Below, in pieces: positions 44,914 to 52,773 of a DNA stretch of 64,000 nt. The stretch's first letter is position 1. The number at the start of each line of letters is the position of its first letter. Source of the stretch: JAADHX01 sp964569385 (GTDB lineage Bacteria > Actinomycetota > Acidimicrobiia > Acidimicrobiales > Poriferisodalaceae); NCBI GenBank assembly GCA_964569385.1, contig CAZMUM010000009.1, forward strand, positions 1-64,000, written 5' to 3'. A program made the translations under genes and the position numbers. The notes under the pieces were generated by a model that was given only the letters and a program-made list of their open reading frames with translations, had not been told where the DNA came from and did no database searches.

Positions 44914-45300
44914 GTGAGGCATGTGAACCGACACAAGAAGGCGGCCGACGGTACGTTGGAAGCCGCGGTGATGACGGCACTGTGGGACAACGGAGGGTCG
45001 ATGACCACCGCTGAGGTGATGGACGCCCTCGATCATCACCCTCCCCTGGCTTACAACACGGTGACGACGATCATGACACGGCTCCATGACAAGGGCCGCC
45101 TTGAGCGTGAGCGCGATGGCCGCGCCTTCGCTTACCGGCCGTTGCAGACCCGTGAGGAATACACCGCGTCGCGGATGGCTTCGCTCCTCGCCGAAACGGA
45201 GGATCGCCCCGCCGCTCTCGCCCAATTCGTGGGAGCGCTCGATTCGACGGATCAAACGCAGCTGCGCCGGCTTCTCGAGCACCTCCGGCGCAAACGCTGA
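44914..45300 (+). CDS. BlaI/MecI/CopY-family repressor
   Basis: 128 residues from the GTG at 44914 (GAGG seven bases upstream; TTG at 44911 is an alternative). Winged helix typical of the family: TLEAAVMTALWDNGGSMTTAEVM, then YNTVTTIMTRLHDKGRLERERDG and AFAYRP. The C-terminal dimer domain has no CxCxxxxCxC copper motif, so copper sensing would be indirect, through cleavage by the M56 peptidase or another signal. Its stop overlaps the peptidase start. Seven matching palindromes in this window are its likely targets. Confidence 0.88.
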   Translation: MRHVNRHKKAADGTLEAAVMTALWDNGGSMTTAEVMDALDHHPPLAYNTVTTIMTRLHDKGRLERERDGRAFAYRPLQTREEYTASRMASLLAETEDRPAALAQFVGALDSTDQTQLRRLLEHLRRKR

Positions 45301-46241
45301 TGGCTGTCGCACTAGTTGGTCTTGGCGCGTTCTTGGTGTCGCTACCGGCGTTGTGTCGGCGCGGCGGCCGCCATCTACGCCCCTCGGAGTGGTCTCGTCT
45401 CGCAGCTGGCGGTCTGATTGTGGGGGCGACGGTCGTTGAAGTGGGACTGGCGTTGTTGGCCGCGCCCACTGTGTTGCGCTGGCTAGGTGTCGAGGCACTC
45501 GCTGCGGCCTGCGGTCGTGTCGTTGGACCGTTGCTTCCGTTCGGCGACGCCGGAGGCTGGATTGCCGCTGCCGGCCTTGCCGTCACTGTCGGCCTCGGAG
45601 TAGGAGCCCTACGCGCCTCTCGAGCCGCGGCTTCAAGCGCATGGATCGAACCAGAGATCGGTATTCATCGTCTCAAGGATGGCGCCGACATCGTTGTCGT
45701 GCCCACCGATCGGCTTCTGGCCTACAGCGTTGTCGCACCGACGCCTCAGATCGTTGTTTCTGAAGGTCTGATTTCGCGATGTCGGCCCGACGAGCTCGAC
45801 GTCATCGTCGCGCACGAGCGAGCACATCTCACCTACCGACACCAACGACTGCTCGCCTTGGCCGCCGCAGCGAAAGCGGCGCTCATCTGGTGGCCGCCAA
45901 CTGCGCGTACGCACCGGGTGGTCTGTGCCAGTTTAGAACGCTGGGCCGACGAGACCGCGGCGGGCGACGAACAAGACCGCCGCCGTTGCCTCAGCAGTGT
46001 CTTGGAACGTGTCGCCACAGAGCCTTCGCCTGCAGCGGTGACTGCGTTGTCGACCGCCGCCCTGACCGCAGAACGCATCGACGCGTTGGCTGAGCCGGTA
46101 TCAGCCAGCCATGTGATGCACCGTATGTTGTACATCCCCGGCGCGGTTGTTGGTGTCGCTTCGCTATTCGCGTTCGCAGTCTGGTTGAGCCAGGCCCAGC
46201 TGGTGCTGGCGCTGGCTGGTCGATGCCCTCTCTCATCCTGA
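45300..46241 (+). CDS. M56-family (BlaR1-like) membrane metallopeptidase
   Basis: 313 residues, three to four membrane helices in the first ~120 residues, a zincin domain with VIVAHERAHLTYRH (HExxH), the downstream RWADETAA acid, and a final helix (about 275-305). Compared with BlaR1 it lacks a C-terminal penicillin-binding sensor domain. In Bla-type circuits the peptidase cleaves or inactivates the repressor after a signal. It overlaps blaI by one base. The signal here may be copper or thiol stress, inferred only from the regulon. Confidence 0.87.
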   Translation: MAVALVGLGAFLVSLPALCRRGGRHLRPSEWSRLAAGGLIVGATVVEVGLALLAAPTVLRWLGVEALAAACGRVVGPLLPFGDAGGWIAAAGLAVTVGLGVGALRASRAAASSAWIEPEIGIHRLKDGADIVVVPTDRLLAYSVVAPTPQIVVSEGLISRCRPDELDVIVAHERAHLTYRHQRLLALAAAAKAALIWWPPTARTHRVVCASLERWADETAAGDEQDRRRCLSSVLERVATEPSPAAVTALSTAALTAERIDALAEPVSASHVMHRMLYIPGAVVGVASLFAFAVWLSQAQLVLALAGRCPLSS

Positions 46242-46274
46242 ACGGGCCGCTGGAGCCTGTGAACGCTTTTCTGG

Positions 46275-48191
46275 TCAGCCGCCGTCGGGGTAAGTGAAGG
46301 TCCGGGTAATGAGATGCCCCGGCGTGATCAACCGCGCGCTCAGCAATCGGCCACGCTCGTCGAGCTCCATTTCGGCGAAGATTTGCGATCCGGGCAGGTA
46401 GAGCCGCAGCCGGTTCTGTTCTCCGGGCAATTGCACGACTTCTTCGACGTTGCCACCCGCGTAGGGTTCGGCATCCATCAACTGATCTCCTGACAGGGTG
46501 AAGGTGCCCGGTGTCACGGTCGACCCGGGGCCGCTGTCGACGGTTTCGGTCATCGATAACTCAGGCACCGCTCGCATCGTCTCGATCATGTCGATGACAC
46601 GCTGGGGCACCCGGTCACCGGGAGGCCAAACAAGCTCGGCGCCAAAGGTTCCGCCGGTCCACTCCGGAGCGGTGGCGCTGACCCGTATCTGTGAGACGCC
46701 CGGTGACAGCGCAAGAGCTTGGGTCACGCACCCGGAGCCACACGGGCGAGGCACAAGATCAGTGGCAGTCCCAGCCTCGTCAAGGACCGAGACCGACACT
46801 TCGGTTCCCGGCAGCGGGCCCGACGGACCGAACACCTTGACGTCGAGACGGTCACCGTCTGCGGCCACCTCGACGTTGAGGTTTCCGGCCAGCCCGGCGT
46901 CGCGTGTAACCGTGGCGGCTAGCGGCGGCGGGCCGAGCAACTCCGACGCGGCGACGGGCGCTGGCGGCGCCCCAGCAGTTAGCAGCGCAGCCAGCGCAGC
47001 AGCGACGACAATAACAGGCAGCTCGATCCCCACTGCCACTCCGAGAACCCGACGGCGCTGACGATGTAGACCTCGCCAGCGCCCGATACCCGCCGTGCCC
47101 ATCGCGAGTGCGAGAAGCGCGGCCTTCGCAACGACGATCTGCCCATAGGTGGTCGACCACAAGTCGTCCCATGCCGACACCAGCCGGACGGCCGCGATCA
47201 CCCCAGCAAGACCCAGCACCACCACGAACCCGAGCGCCGATTTTGCGTACGTTGCAATTGTCGGCGTCCATGGCTCGCCTCGACGGTGCGCCGCGGCGGC
47301 CAGCCCGATAGCGACGCCGAGCGATCCGACCCAGCCCGCAGCCGCAGCAAGGTGAAGAACGTCGAGGCTCCAGCCAATGACACCGTCATCGGCTCCGTGG
47401 CCCTGCGTCGACCAGAACCCCGTTGCGACGACTGCGGCAGCCAAGGGCCAGGCGGGCCGTCGGGCCGCAGTCAGCCCGATCCCGGCCAGCAGCGCCTGCA
47501 GGGCGAACAGCAAGGCGGTCGTGTTGGTCGAGCCTCCAACAAGTCCTACGACGACACCTACGCCCGCGACACAGAACCCGATGCGCGCGACAAGCGTGGT
47601 TGCGCCCCGGTGTAGTGGCGTCGTCATCGCCATAACCAGCGCACCCACCGCCGCTGAGAGGCCGGAGATGAACAGCCACGACGACCCCAGCGCGGACACG
47701 TCCCGCGGACTCCGGGTCGTCGCCGCCGGAATCGAGCCAGAGATCTCCCCAACGGCGTAGGCGAACTCGCCCGAAGAACCGTGACCATCGATCGCCGACA
47801 GCGCCTGCCATGACACCACGTAGATCCCGTCGCTGACATCGGGCAGCTGCGCTCGAACCGCCAGCCCCCCAGCCGCAAGTTCAGCAGAAAGCTCCTCCAC
47901 CGGGACCCCAGCACCAGTGGCCAGCGACAAGGCAACCGTGTCGAGATCAATCGACTCGCTGAACTCCAACAAGACCACTTCGGGACTCGCACCAAGCCGC
48001 TCACCCTGACCGGGCGTAGTCGAAACGAGAAACGAGTGAGCGCTCGCCGCCTCGACCAGGACGAGTACGAACACGACAACACCCAGCGCTGCTGCCGCGA
48101 CCTTGGCGAAGGCGCGAGATCGTCGGAAGGCATGCAAGCGACGCACTGCATGAGTGTTGGGTTTCGGAGTCCGAGCCGAGAACGCCTTCAC
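46275..48191 (-). CDS. CopC-CopD fusion copper-handling membrane protein
   Basis: 638 residues from the GTG at 48191, which overlaps the hydrolase stop (GTGA); the longer open frame lies inside that gene. Signal helix ending EAASAHSFLVSTTPGQG: the His after cleavage is the CopC N-terminal copper ligand. The CopC domain runs about 51-150 (LLEFSESIDLDTV, SAIDGHGSSGEFAY). About eight CopD helices follow (LDVLHLAAAAGWVGSLG). An extracytoplasmic C-terminal domain (about 440-638) includes LVPRPCGSGCV. Likely binds copper outside and moves it across the membrane. Confidence 0.87.
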   Translation of the reverse strand: MKAFSARTPKPNTHAVRRLHAFRRSRAFAKVAAAALGVVVFVLVLVEAASAHSFLVSTTPGQGERLGASPEVVLLEFSESIDLDTVALSLATGAGVPVEELSAELAAGGLAVRAQLPDVSDGIYVVSWQALSAIDGHGSSGEFAYAVGEISGSIPAATTRSPRDVSALGSSWLFISGLSAAVGALVMAMTTPLHRGATTLVARIGFCVAGVGVVVGLVGGSTNTTALLFALQALLAGIGLTAARRPAWPLAAAVVATGFWSTQGHGADDGVIGWSLDVLHLAAAAGWVGSLGVAIGLAAAAHRRGEPWTPTIATYAKSALGFVVVLGLAGVIAAVRLVSAWDDLWSTTYGQIVVAKAALLALAMGTAGIGRWRGLHRQRRRVLGVAVGIELPVIVVAAALAALLTAGAPPAPVAASELLGPPPLAATVTRDAGLAGNLNVEVAADGDRLDVKVFGPSGPLPGTEVSVSVLDEAGTATDLVPRPCGSGCVTQALALSPGVSQIRVSATAPEWTGGTFGAELVWPPGDRVPQRVIDMIETMRAVPELSMTETVDSGPGSTVTPGTFTLSGDQLMDAEPYAGGNVEEVVQLPGEQNRLRLYLPGSQIFAEMELDERGRLLSARLITPGHLITRTFTYPDGG

Positions 48192-49153
48192 GCTGGGGTC
48201 CGACGCTGTCGCTTCGCGCGGGGTTTCGAGATGAGCTGGGTCACGGCCTGATTCGGGTTGACTAGGGGGTAGCGGTGGTCGGCCCCAGCTACCTGGGTGA
48301 CGCGTACATTCGTCATCGACTCGACCACCCGGATGACGGCTGCGACGTCGCCAACGTCGTCCCGGGTGCCCCATACCATCTCGACGGGGATCCCGGCGTC
48401 GTCAAGGCTGGCGAGCGCCTCGATCCAGCCGTCGTCAAACACGATGTGTCGCAATGCGTCGCGGTACGCCGGCCAGGTGTGCAGCACCGACTGGCGCGCG
48501 ATGGCCGCCGGGGTACGTGGACTGGTCGCGACCGCGATCGCTGCGGCCACGTCACGATGCGCACACATCTGAGCGCACAGTCGACCGGCCAACGCGGTGT
48601 CCATACCCACCGCCCGCTGCATCGCACCAGGAATACGGCCTCGAGCCGTATCGATGTCGACATACAGCGGAGCCCCCCACGTCACGACACGCTCCACCCG
48701 ATCCCGATGGGATGCCGCCCACCGAATGCCAAGCGCTCCGCCCAGTGAATGGCCGGCTACCACGATCCCGCCCCCGGGACCTAGTGCCTGCTCGGTGTGA
48801 CCAATAGCCTCGAGGTGATCGGCAACACTAAAATCCGAGCGGGTCAGGTCAAGCGCACGCCCAAAGCCCAGCAAATCCGGAACGATCACCCGTCCATGGT
48901 CAGCCAGCACATCGAATCCTCGACCGAAAGCGTCTGCGGTGGCGCCAAGGCCGTGGAGCACAACAAACGTCGGGGACCCGTCTCCGCCGATTCGCGCGGG
49001 CAGTACGGCGCTGGTGACCAACTCAAGCTCACTCGGACGCCATTGCCTCACCAGCTGCGAACGACGCCGAGCCCGGCGCCACCACGCCGCCACAAGTCCC
49101 ACTCCCAGACCCACGAACGTAGTGACCCGCAGCGCCGAGGTTAACGTGATCAT
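48188..49153 (-). CDS. Alpha/beta-hydrolase, membrane-anchored
   Basis: 321 residues from the ATG at 49153 (GAGG six bases upstream); a GTG at 49237 overlapping the ccdA stop is the alternative. One N-terminal helix (VTTFVGLGVGLVAAWW), then the hydrolase fold: oxyanion region FVVLHGLGATAD, nucleophile elbow VVAGHSLGGALG (Ser), acid in MVWGTRDDVGD, and the final GADHRYPL His. Substrate unknown. It lies between ccdA and the copC-copD gene, with overlapping ends, so it belongs to the copper/redox operon. Confidence 0.83.
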   Translation of the reverse strand: MITLTSALRVTTFVGLGVGLVAAWWRRARRRSQLVRQWRPSELELVTSAVLPARIGGDGSPTFVVLHGLGATADAFGRGFDVLADHGRVIVPDLLGFGRALDLTRSDFSVADHLEAIGHTEQALGPGGGIVVAGHSLGGALGIRWAASHRDRVERVVTWGAPLYVDIDTARGRIPGAMQRAVGMDTALAGRLCAQMCAHRDVAAAIAVATSPRTPAAIARQSVLHTWPAYRDALRHIVFDDGWIEALASLDDAGIPVEMVWGTRDDVGDVAAVIRVVESMTNVRVTQVAGADHRYPLVNPNQAVTQLISKPRAKRQRRTPA

Positions 49154-49233
49154 CGAAGACCTCGCGGCCGCATTCCCGGCGTTTGGCTCGCGCCCGTTCG
49201 CCCGACCGGCCCTGTCGGGCAGAAGTGTCAGTC

Positions 49234-50151
49234 TCACCGCGCGAGGTGGACCGAGTCATCGTCACGGATCCCGTGTCCCTGCGACGGTCCCAAAACAGTG
49301 GGCGGCTCGTCGGCCGGCCGGCGGCGCAGCAGCGCGAATGCTGCAATCGCGAACGCAACCACGAACAAGACAACGGCGGCCAGACGCATCGCGCCGAACG
49401 ACTGCACCGCGACCAACGCCTTCAGACGGAGCTGTTCACCGGCATCAATGAACGGATCGGTGTCAAGATCGCCGCCATAGACCGCCAGTTCCCAGCGGCC
49501 GTACCAGATCGCGTACGACCCGGCGACGATCATCAACACGCCCCCGGCTCGCGGAGTAAATCGAGACAGCCGTCGTAGTGCGCCGACCATCGATGTACGG
49601 GCCACCGCTGCTGCCACGCTGATGGCCAAGATGATGACCCCCATGCCCAACGCGTAGGCGACATAACTTGCAATGCCTCCCACCGCCGAAAGACTCATCG
49701 CGGCGCCTGTGACCGCGAGAAATGGCCCGATCGTGCACGACAACGACGCGATCGCATACGAAGCTCCGAACCCGACCATCGACAAGAACCGATTCCTACT
49801 GCGGCCCAACCGGGTGTCACCGATCATCAGGCGCGGTTTCCATCCGGCCACAACCGCGACGCCCGCGACAACGAGCAGGCCGCCGACAGCAATCGTGACC
49901 CAGGGGATCTGACGCCGAACCGCGCCCGAGACATACTCCAGCGCCAGCCCCGCTAAGCCAAAGATCGCTACAAAGCCGACCGACACCGCCAAGGCGACAC
50001 CGACTGCACGCAGAATCCGAACCTCGACGGGCTCTGCGACATCCTCGCCCGCGACGTAGACACCTATGTAGGCGGGTAACAACGAGAAAGCACATGGATT
50101 CACGCTTGCCACCATGCCTGCAGTGAACGCGAGCACCAGCGTCGCTTCCAT
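49234..50151 (-). CDS. CcdA-family transmembrane thiol-disulfide transporter
   Basis: 305 residues; motifs VNPCAFSLLPAYIG (Cys20) and SLSCTIGPFLA (Cys139), six helices plus an extra helix pair and a soluble tail, as in the paralogues at 34605 and 36000. It should deliver reducing equivalents to extracytoplasmic partners such as the TlpA-like protein encoded divergently at 50303. A BlaI-like operator lies 35 bases upstream of the ATG. It heads a three-gene operon with the hydrolase and CopC-CopD. Confidence 0.88.
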   Translation of the reverse strand: MEATLVLAFTAGMVASVNPCAFSLLPAYIGVYVAGEDVAEPVEVRILRAVGVALAVSVGFVAIFGLAGLALEYVSGAVRRQIPWVTIAVGGLLVVAGVAVVAGWKPRLMIGDTRLGRSRNRFLSMVGFGASYAIASLSCTIGPFLAVTGAAMSLSAVGGIASYVAYALGMGVIILAISVAAAVARTSMVGALRRLSRFTPRAGGVLMIVAGSYAIWYGRWELAVYGGDLDTDPFIDAGEQLRLKALVAVQSFGAMRLAAVVLFVVAFAIAAFALLRRRPADEPPTVLGPSQGHGIRDDDSVHLAR

Positions 50152-50185
50152 GCTTCAGGTTCTCCTACCGGCCGTGACCATACGT

Positions 50186-50200
50186 CCTACACTATGTCGG
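50186..50200 (-). promoter_or_regulatory. BlaI/CopY-like operator ahead of the ccdA-hydrolase-copCD operon
   Basis: CCTACACTATGTCGG, identical in reverse complement to the operator at 35964-35978. Confidence 0.72.
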
Positions 50201-50262
50201 TGACATGCCGGCGCGGCAACAAGACGCCGGGAATCGTTCCGCTCCGGATCGAACCCGGTTAA

Positions 50263-50283
50263 CCTACACTGTGTAGGTATAGT
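50263..50283 (+). promoter_or_regulatory. BlaI/CopY-like operator with adjacent -10 of the tlpA gene
   Basis: CCTACACTGTGTAGG (50263-50277), a perfect-arm palindrome, directly followed by TATAGT (50278-50283). The layout equals that at 43795-43817. Confidence 0.75.
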
Positions 50284-50302
50284 GGCGGAGATTCGGCGGA
50301 AT

Positions 50303-50977
50303 ATGCACCCAAGTCTAGAAAGGATGGCGGTTTTGAACTCTCCAACTCAAGAGCATCGCTTCGCCGAGGACACTGCCGCCACAGCGAAGTCCGCGAACAT
50401 CCACGTCACGCACCGAGTCGATGCTGACGTCGCCGAGACGCGGAGCCCTTGTTGGCGCGCAGTTGCAGTCGCTCTCGCCCTCTTGGCCGGGGTTGTTGTT
50501 GTGACCGCAGCTATCGCGCTGTCGTCGAAGCAACCCGACAGCCAGGCAGCAAGCCCGGCGATCGGCCGGTCTGTTCCCGACCTCATCGGCAACACCATTG
50601 ACGGCGAGCCGTTCAACATCAACGATCTTCGCGGCGGCTGGGTCCTTATCAACCTCTTCGCTACCTGGTGTGTGCCATGCCAGGTCGAGCATCCAGAACT
50701 CGTCGCGTTCAACGAAGAACACAGAGCCAGCGAAGACGCTCAACTCATCAGCGTTGTCTATGGCGACTCCGACGCCGCGGCTGCGGAGTTCTTCGCCGAA
50801 CGAGGTGGTGACTGGCCGGTCCTAGGCCAAGAGTACAGCTCGCTCATCGTCGAGCTCGGCGCACCCGGGCTTCCAGAGACCTTCGTGGTCAACCCTCAGG
50901 GCCGAATTGTCGACCGGATCCTAGGCGGAGCCACCCAGCAGTCCCTCAACGAACTCATCGAAACTCACAGCGGCTAA
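50303..50977 (+). CDS. TlpA/CcmG-like membrane-anchored thioredoxin
   Basis: 224 residues from the ATG at 50303; a GTG at 50282 falls inside the -10 and an ATG at 50324 is also possible. Long N-terminal tail, anchor helix (about 52-73), thioredoxin domain with LFATWCVPCQVEHPEL (Cys123, Cys126) and a GLPETFVV loop most like CcmG/DsbE. It is divergent from the ccdA operon with an operator on each side of the shared gap, a natural electron donor/acceptor pair. Downstream gap 50978-51111 has no gene, only a CCA-repeat tract near 51081. Confidence 0.88.
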   Translation: MHPSLERMAVLNSPTQEHRFAEDTAATAKSANIHVTHRVDADVAETRSPCWRAVAVALALLAGVVVVTAAIALSSKQPDSQAASPAIGRSVPDLIGNTIDGEPFNINDLRGGWVLINLFATWCVPCQVEHPELVAFNEEHRASEDAQLISVVYGDSDAAAAEFFAERGGDWPVLGQEYSSLIVELGAPGLPETFVVNPQGRIVDRILGGATQQSLNELIETHSG

Positions 50978-51111
50978 CAGCTTGCTGGGCACGGCCGCGG
51001 CCTCGCCATCGTGGAGGACCTCTAGGTCTCGCATCACAGAACACCACACGGGGATGCCGCGACAGGTTGTAGGCGACTTCTACCACCACCACCACCACCA
51101 CTTCGTCCAAA

Positions 51112-51126
51112 CCCACACTGTGTAGG
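51112..51126 (+). promoter_or_regulatory. BlaI/CopY-like operator ahead of the second DUF2933 gene
   Basis: CCCACACTGTGTAGG, one base from the perfect consensus; about 40 bases before the ATG at 51167. Confidence 0.68.
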
Positions 51127-51166
51127 TGTACGGTGTCGGTGCCGACGACACAAAGGATCTCACCCC

Positions 51167-51490
51167 ATGCGCTGGAACAAGAAGGTGATCACAGGGCTAG
51201 CTACCGCGATCGTGATCTACCTGCTCGTCCCCGGATCGGTCGGAGCGGCGCTGCCACTGCTCCTCGTCGCAGCCTGCCCCTTGTTAGTGTTGTCGATGAT
51301 GCGGGCCATATCAGGCGACCGCACAAAGCCCAGCGGAGAGAACGGACCTGCCGATTCCCGGGCGACCGACGATGAAGTTGCCAGTCTCCGGGCTCAGGTC
51401 GCGGAACTTCAGGATTGCGGACACCACCCTGCCTCAAGCCCTGCCCATCCCCAAGCCGCGATCCGCTCGACGGGCAGTAGCCCGCAGTGA
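51167..51490 (+). CDS. DUF2933-like membrane protein
   Basis: 107 residues. Two helices (KVITGLATAIVIYLLVPG; LPLLLVAACPLLVLSMMRAI) with the same ACPL signature as the 44503 protein, then the start of the same coiled-coil helix (EVASLRAQVAEL). After this the sequence changes to a His/Pro/Ser-rich tail (CGHHPASSPAHPQ), apparently a frame slip relative to the paralogue. It overlaps the next gene (GTGA). Confidence 0.72.
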   Translation: MRWNKKVITGLATAIVIYLLVPGSVGAALPLLLVAACPLLVLSMMRAISGDRTKPSGENGPADSRATDDEVASLRAQVAELQDCGHHPASSPAHPQAAIRSTGSSPQ

Positions 51491-52383
51491 GCAACAGGAC
51501 GACGCGCGACAAGCGGAGCGTGCCCTCGCAGAAGACAGCTGCCATTGCGACCGTCGTTGCCGCGGTAATCGTCGTCACTCTCCTCATCTCTCAGCGAGGT
51601 GACGGCGGGGATGGAGCACAAGCCGGGCCGGGCGGGATCACCGGTGGGGACTTTCACTCCCTCGTCGCAGACCCCAACAATTCCGATCGCATCTACGTCG
51701 GAGGCCACCAGGCCGTCTCGGTCTCCGACGACGGGGGCGTCACCTGGAACGAGATGGACCCGTTGCGTAGCGCCGACGCCATGGGTTGGGCATTCGACTC
51801 TGACGCGATCTATGTGACCGGCCATCCAGGCCTCAATCGCTCGGTCGATGCCGGCGCCACATTCGTTCGGGTCAACGATGGGCTCCCCGACACCGATGTC
51901 CACGCCTTCGGCGGTGTGGACGGCACGCTCTACGGAGCGGGCCCCGGTGCTGGCGTCTTCGCCGGCGCGCCCGAGACTGGTTGGGAGATCAGATCCAGTG
52001 CCGTAGGTCAGTCGTTCTTCGGTCGGATCCTCGTCGACCCCGCCGACACCGACCACCTACTGGCGGCGGACGCACGAGCCGGTGTGGCCGAGAGCCTCGA
52101 CGGCGGACGGACCTGGCGCCTCCTCGACACGGGGATCAACTCGGCCGTGTGGGTCAGCGCACCCGGCCCTGCGCTCGACACGATCGTGGCCTCCGGTCCC
52201 GATGGCGTGGTGCGATCAACTGACGGTGGCGTGACTTGGCAACCACTTGTCGTGCCTGAAGGCGTGTCCCTCGTTGAGACCGTGCCCGGGCGCCCCGGTC
52301 AGCTCTACGCCGGGCGCCACGACGGCCAACGAGTCACCCTCGAAGTCAGTAGCGACGGCGGCACCACCTGGGCCGCGCCGTGA
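51487..52383 (+). CDS. Membrane-anchored BNR/sortilin-type beta-propeller protein
   Basis: 298 residues, GTG start overlapping the previous stop. One N-terminal helix (about 17-34), a short Gly/Asp linker, then repeated Asp-box/BNR motifs (VSVSDDGGVTWNEM, AESLDGGRTWRLL, VVRSTDGGVTWQPL, LEVSSDGGTTWAAP) at about 55-residue intervals: a six- to seven-blade propeller partly represented. Such proteins often accompany copper and DUF2933 genes in actinobacteria. Binding partner unknown; no catalytic site is evident. Confidence 0.8.
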   Translation: MSNRTTRDKRSVPSQKTAAIATVVAAVIVVTLLISQRGDGGDGAQAGPGGITGGDFHSLVADPNNSDRIYVGGHQAVSVSDDGGVTWNEMDPLRSADAMGWAFDSDAIYVTGHPGLNRSVDAGATFVRVNDGLPDTDVHAFGGVDGTLYGAGPGAGVFAGAPETGWEIRSSAVGQSFFGRILVDPADTDHLLAADARAGVAESLDGGRTWRLLDTGINSAVWVSAPGPALDTIVASGPDGVVRSTDGGVTWQPLVVPEGVSLVETVPGRPGQLYAGRHDGQRVTLEVSSDGGTTWAAP

Positions 52384-52415
52384 ACGGGCTTCGCCTCGGG
52401 TCTGACCGCAGCTAG

Positions 52416-52443
52416 TTGCCTACCCACCCCAGGTGGGTAGGCT
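52416..52443 (+). promoter_or_regulatory. CsoR-type operator and promoter of csoR-copA
   Basis: Inverted repeat CCTACCCACC-CCA-GGTGGGTAGG (52419-52441) lies between a TTGCCT -35 (52416-52421) and TAGGCT -10 (52438-52443). The start of transcription should coincide with the ATG at 52450, so the message is probably leaderless. Confidence 0.78.
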
Positions 52444-52449
52444 GCGGCT

Positions 52450-52773
52450 ATGAAGAGTGATCACAAGGCTGGCGTATTGCGACGACTTCGGGTGGCCCGA
52501 GGGCACCTCGAGGGTGTGATTCGTATGGTAGAAGACGAGACCTATTGCCCGGACGTGATGAAACAACTCAGCGCGGTACAGGGGTCAGTGCACGCGGCGA
52601 ACCGGCTGATGTTGCGCAATCACCTCGAGACATGCGTGGCCGAGGCCATGCAGGAGGGGCGCACGGGGGAGATCATCGATGAGTTGATGGAGGCGTTGCG
52701 GTTCGATCCTGGCCCACCCGCCGTTGGCCTCGAACCCGCCCCTGCGATCGAACAGGCGGAGATAGCGGTATGA
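52450..52773 (+). CDS. csoR: CsoR-family Cu(I)-sensing repressor
   Basis: 107 residues. CsoR helical fold with [20 protein letters not shown]; ligands Cys33, His58, Cys62 (YCPDV ... NHLETC). The C-terminal ~25 residues are a Pro/Glu-rich tail. It represses its own promoter through the palindrome at 52419-52441 until Cu(I) binds. The stop overlaps the start of the copper ATPase gene (ATGA), the classic autoregulated csoR-copA pair. The other CsoR-like protein (2182) is only moderately similar. Confidence 0.92.
   Translation: MKSDHKAGVLRRLRVARGHLEGVIRMVEDETYCPDVMKQLSAVQGSVHAANRLMLRNHLETCVAEAMQEGRTGEIIDELMEALRFDPGPPAVGLEPAPAIEQAEIAV

Noticed and set aside
51080..51100. CCA/CAC tandem repeat as a His-rich coding tract or a CRISPR-like repeat
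   Set aside because: It is a short trinucleotide tract in a gap with no open gene across it and no spacers. No CRISPR array is visible anywhere in the window.
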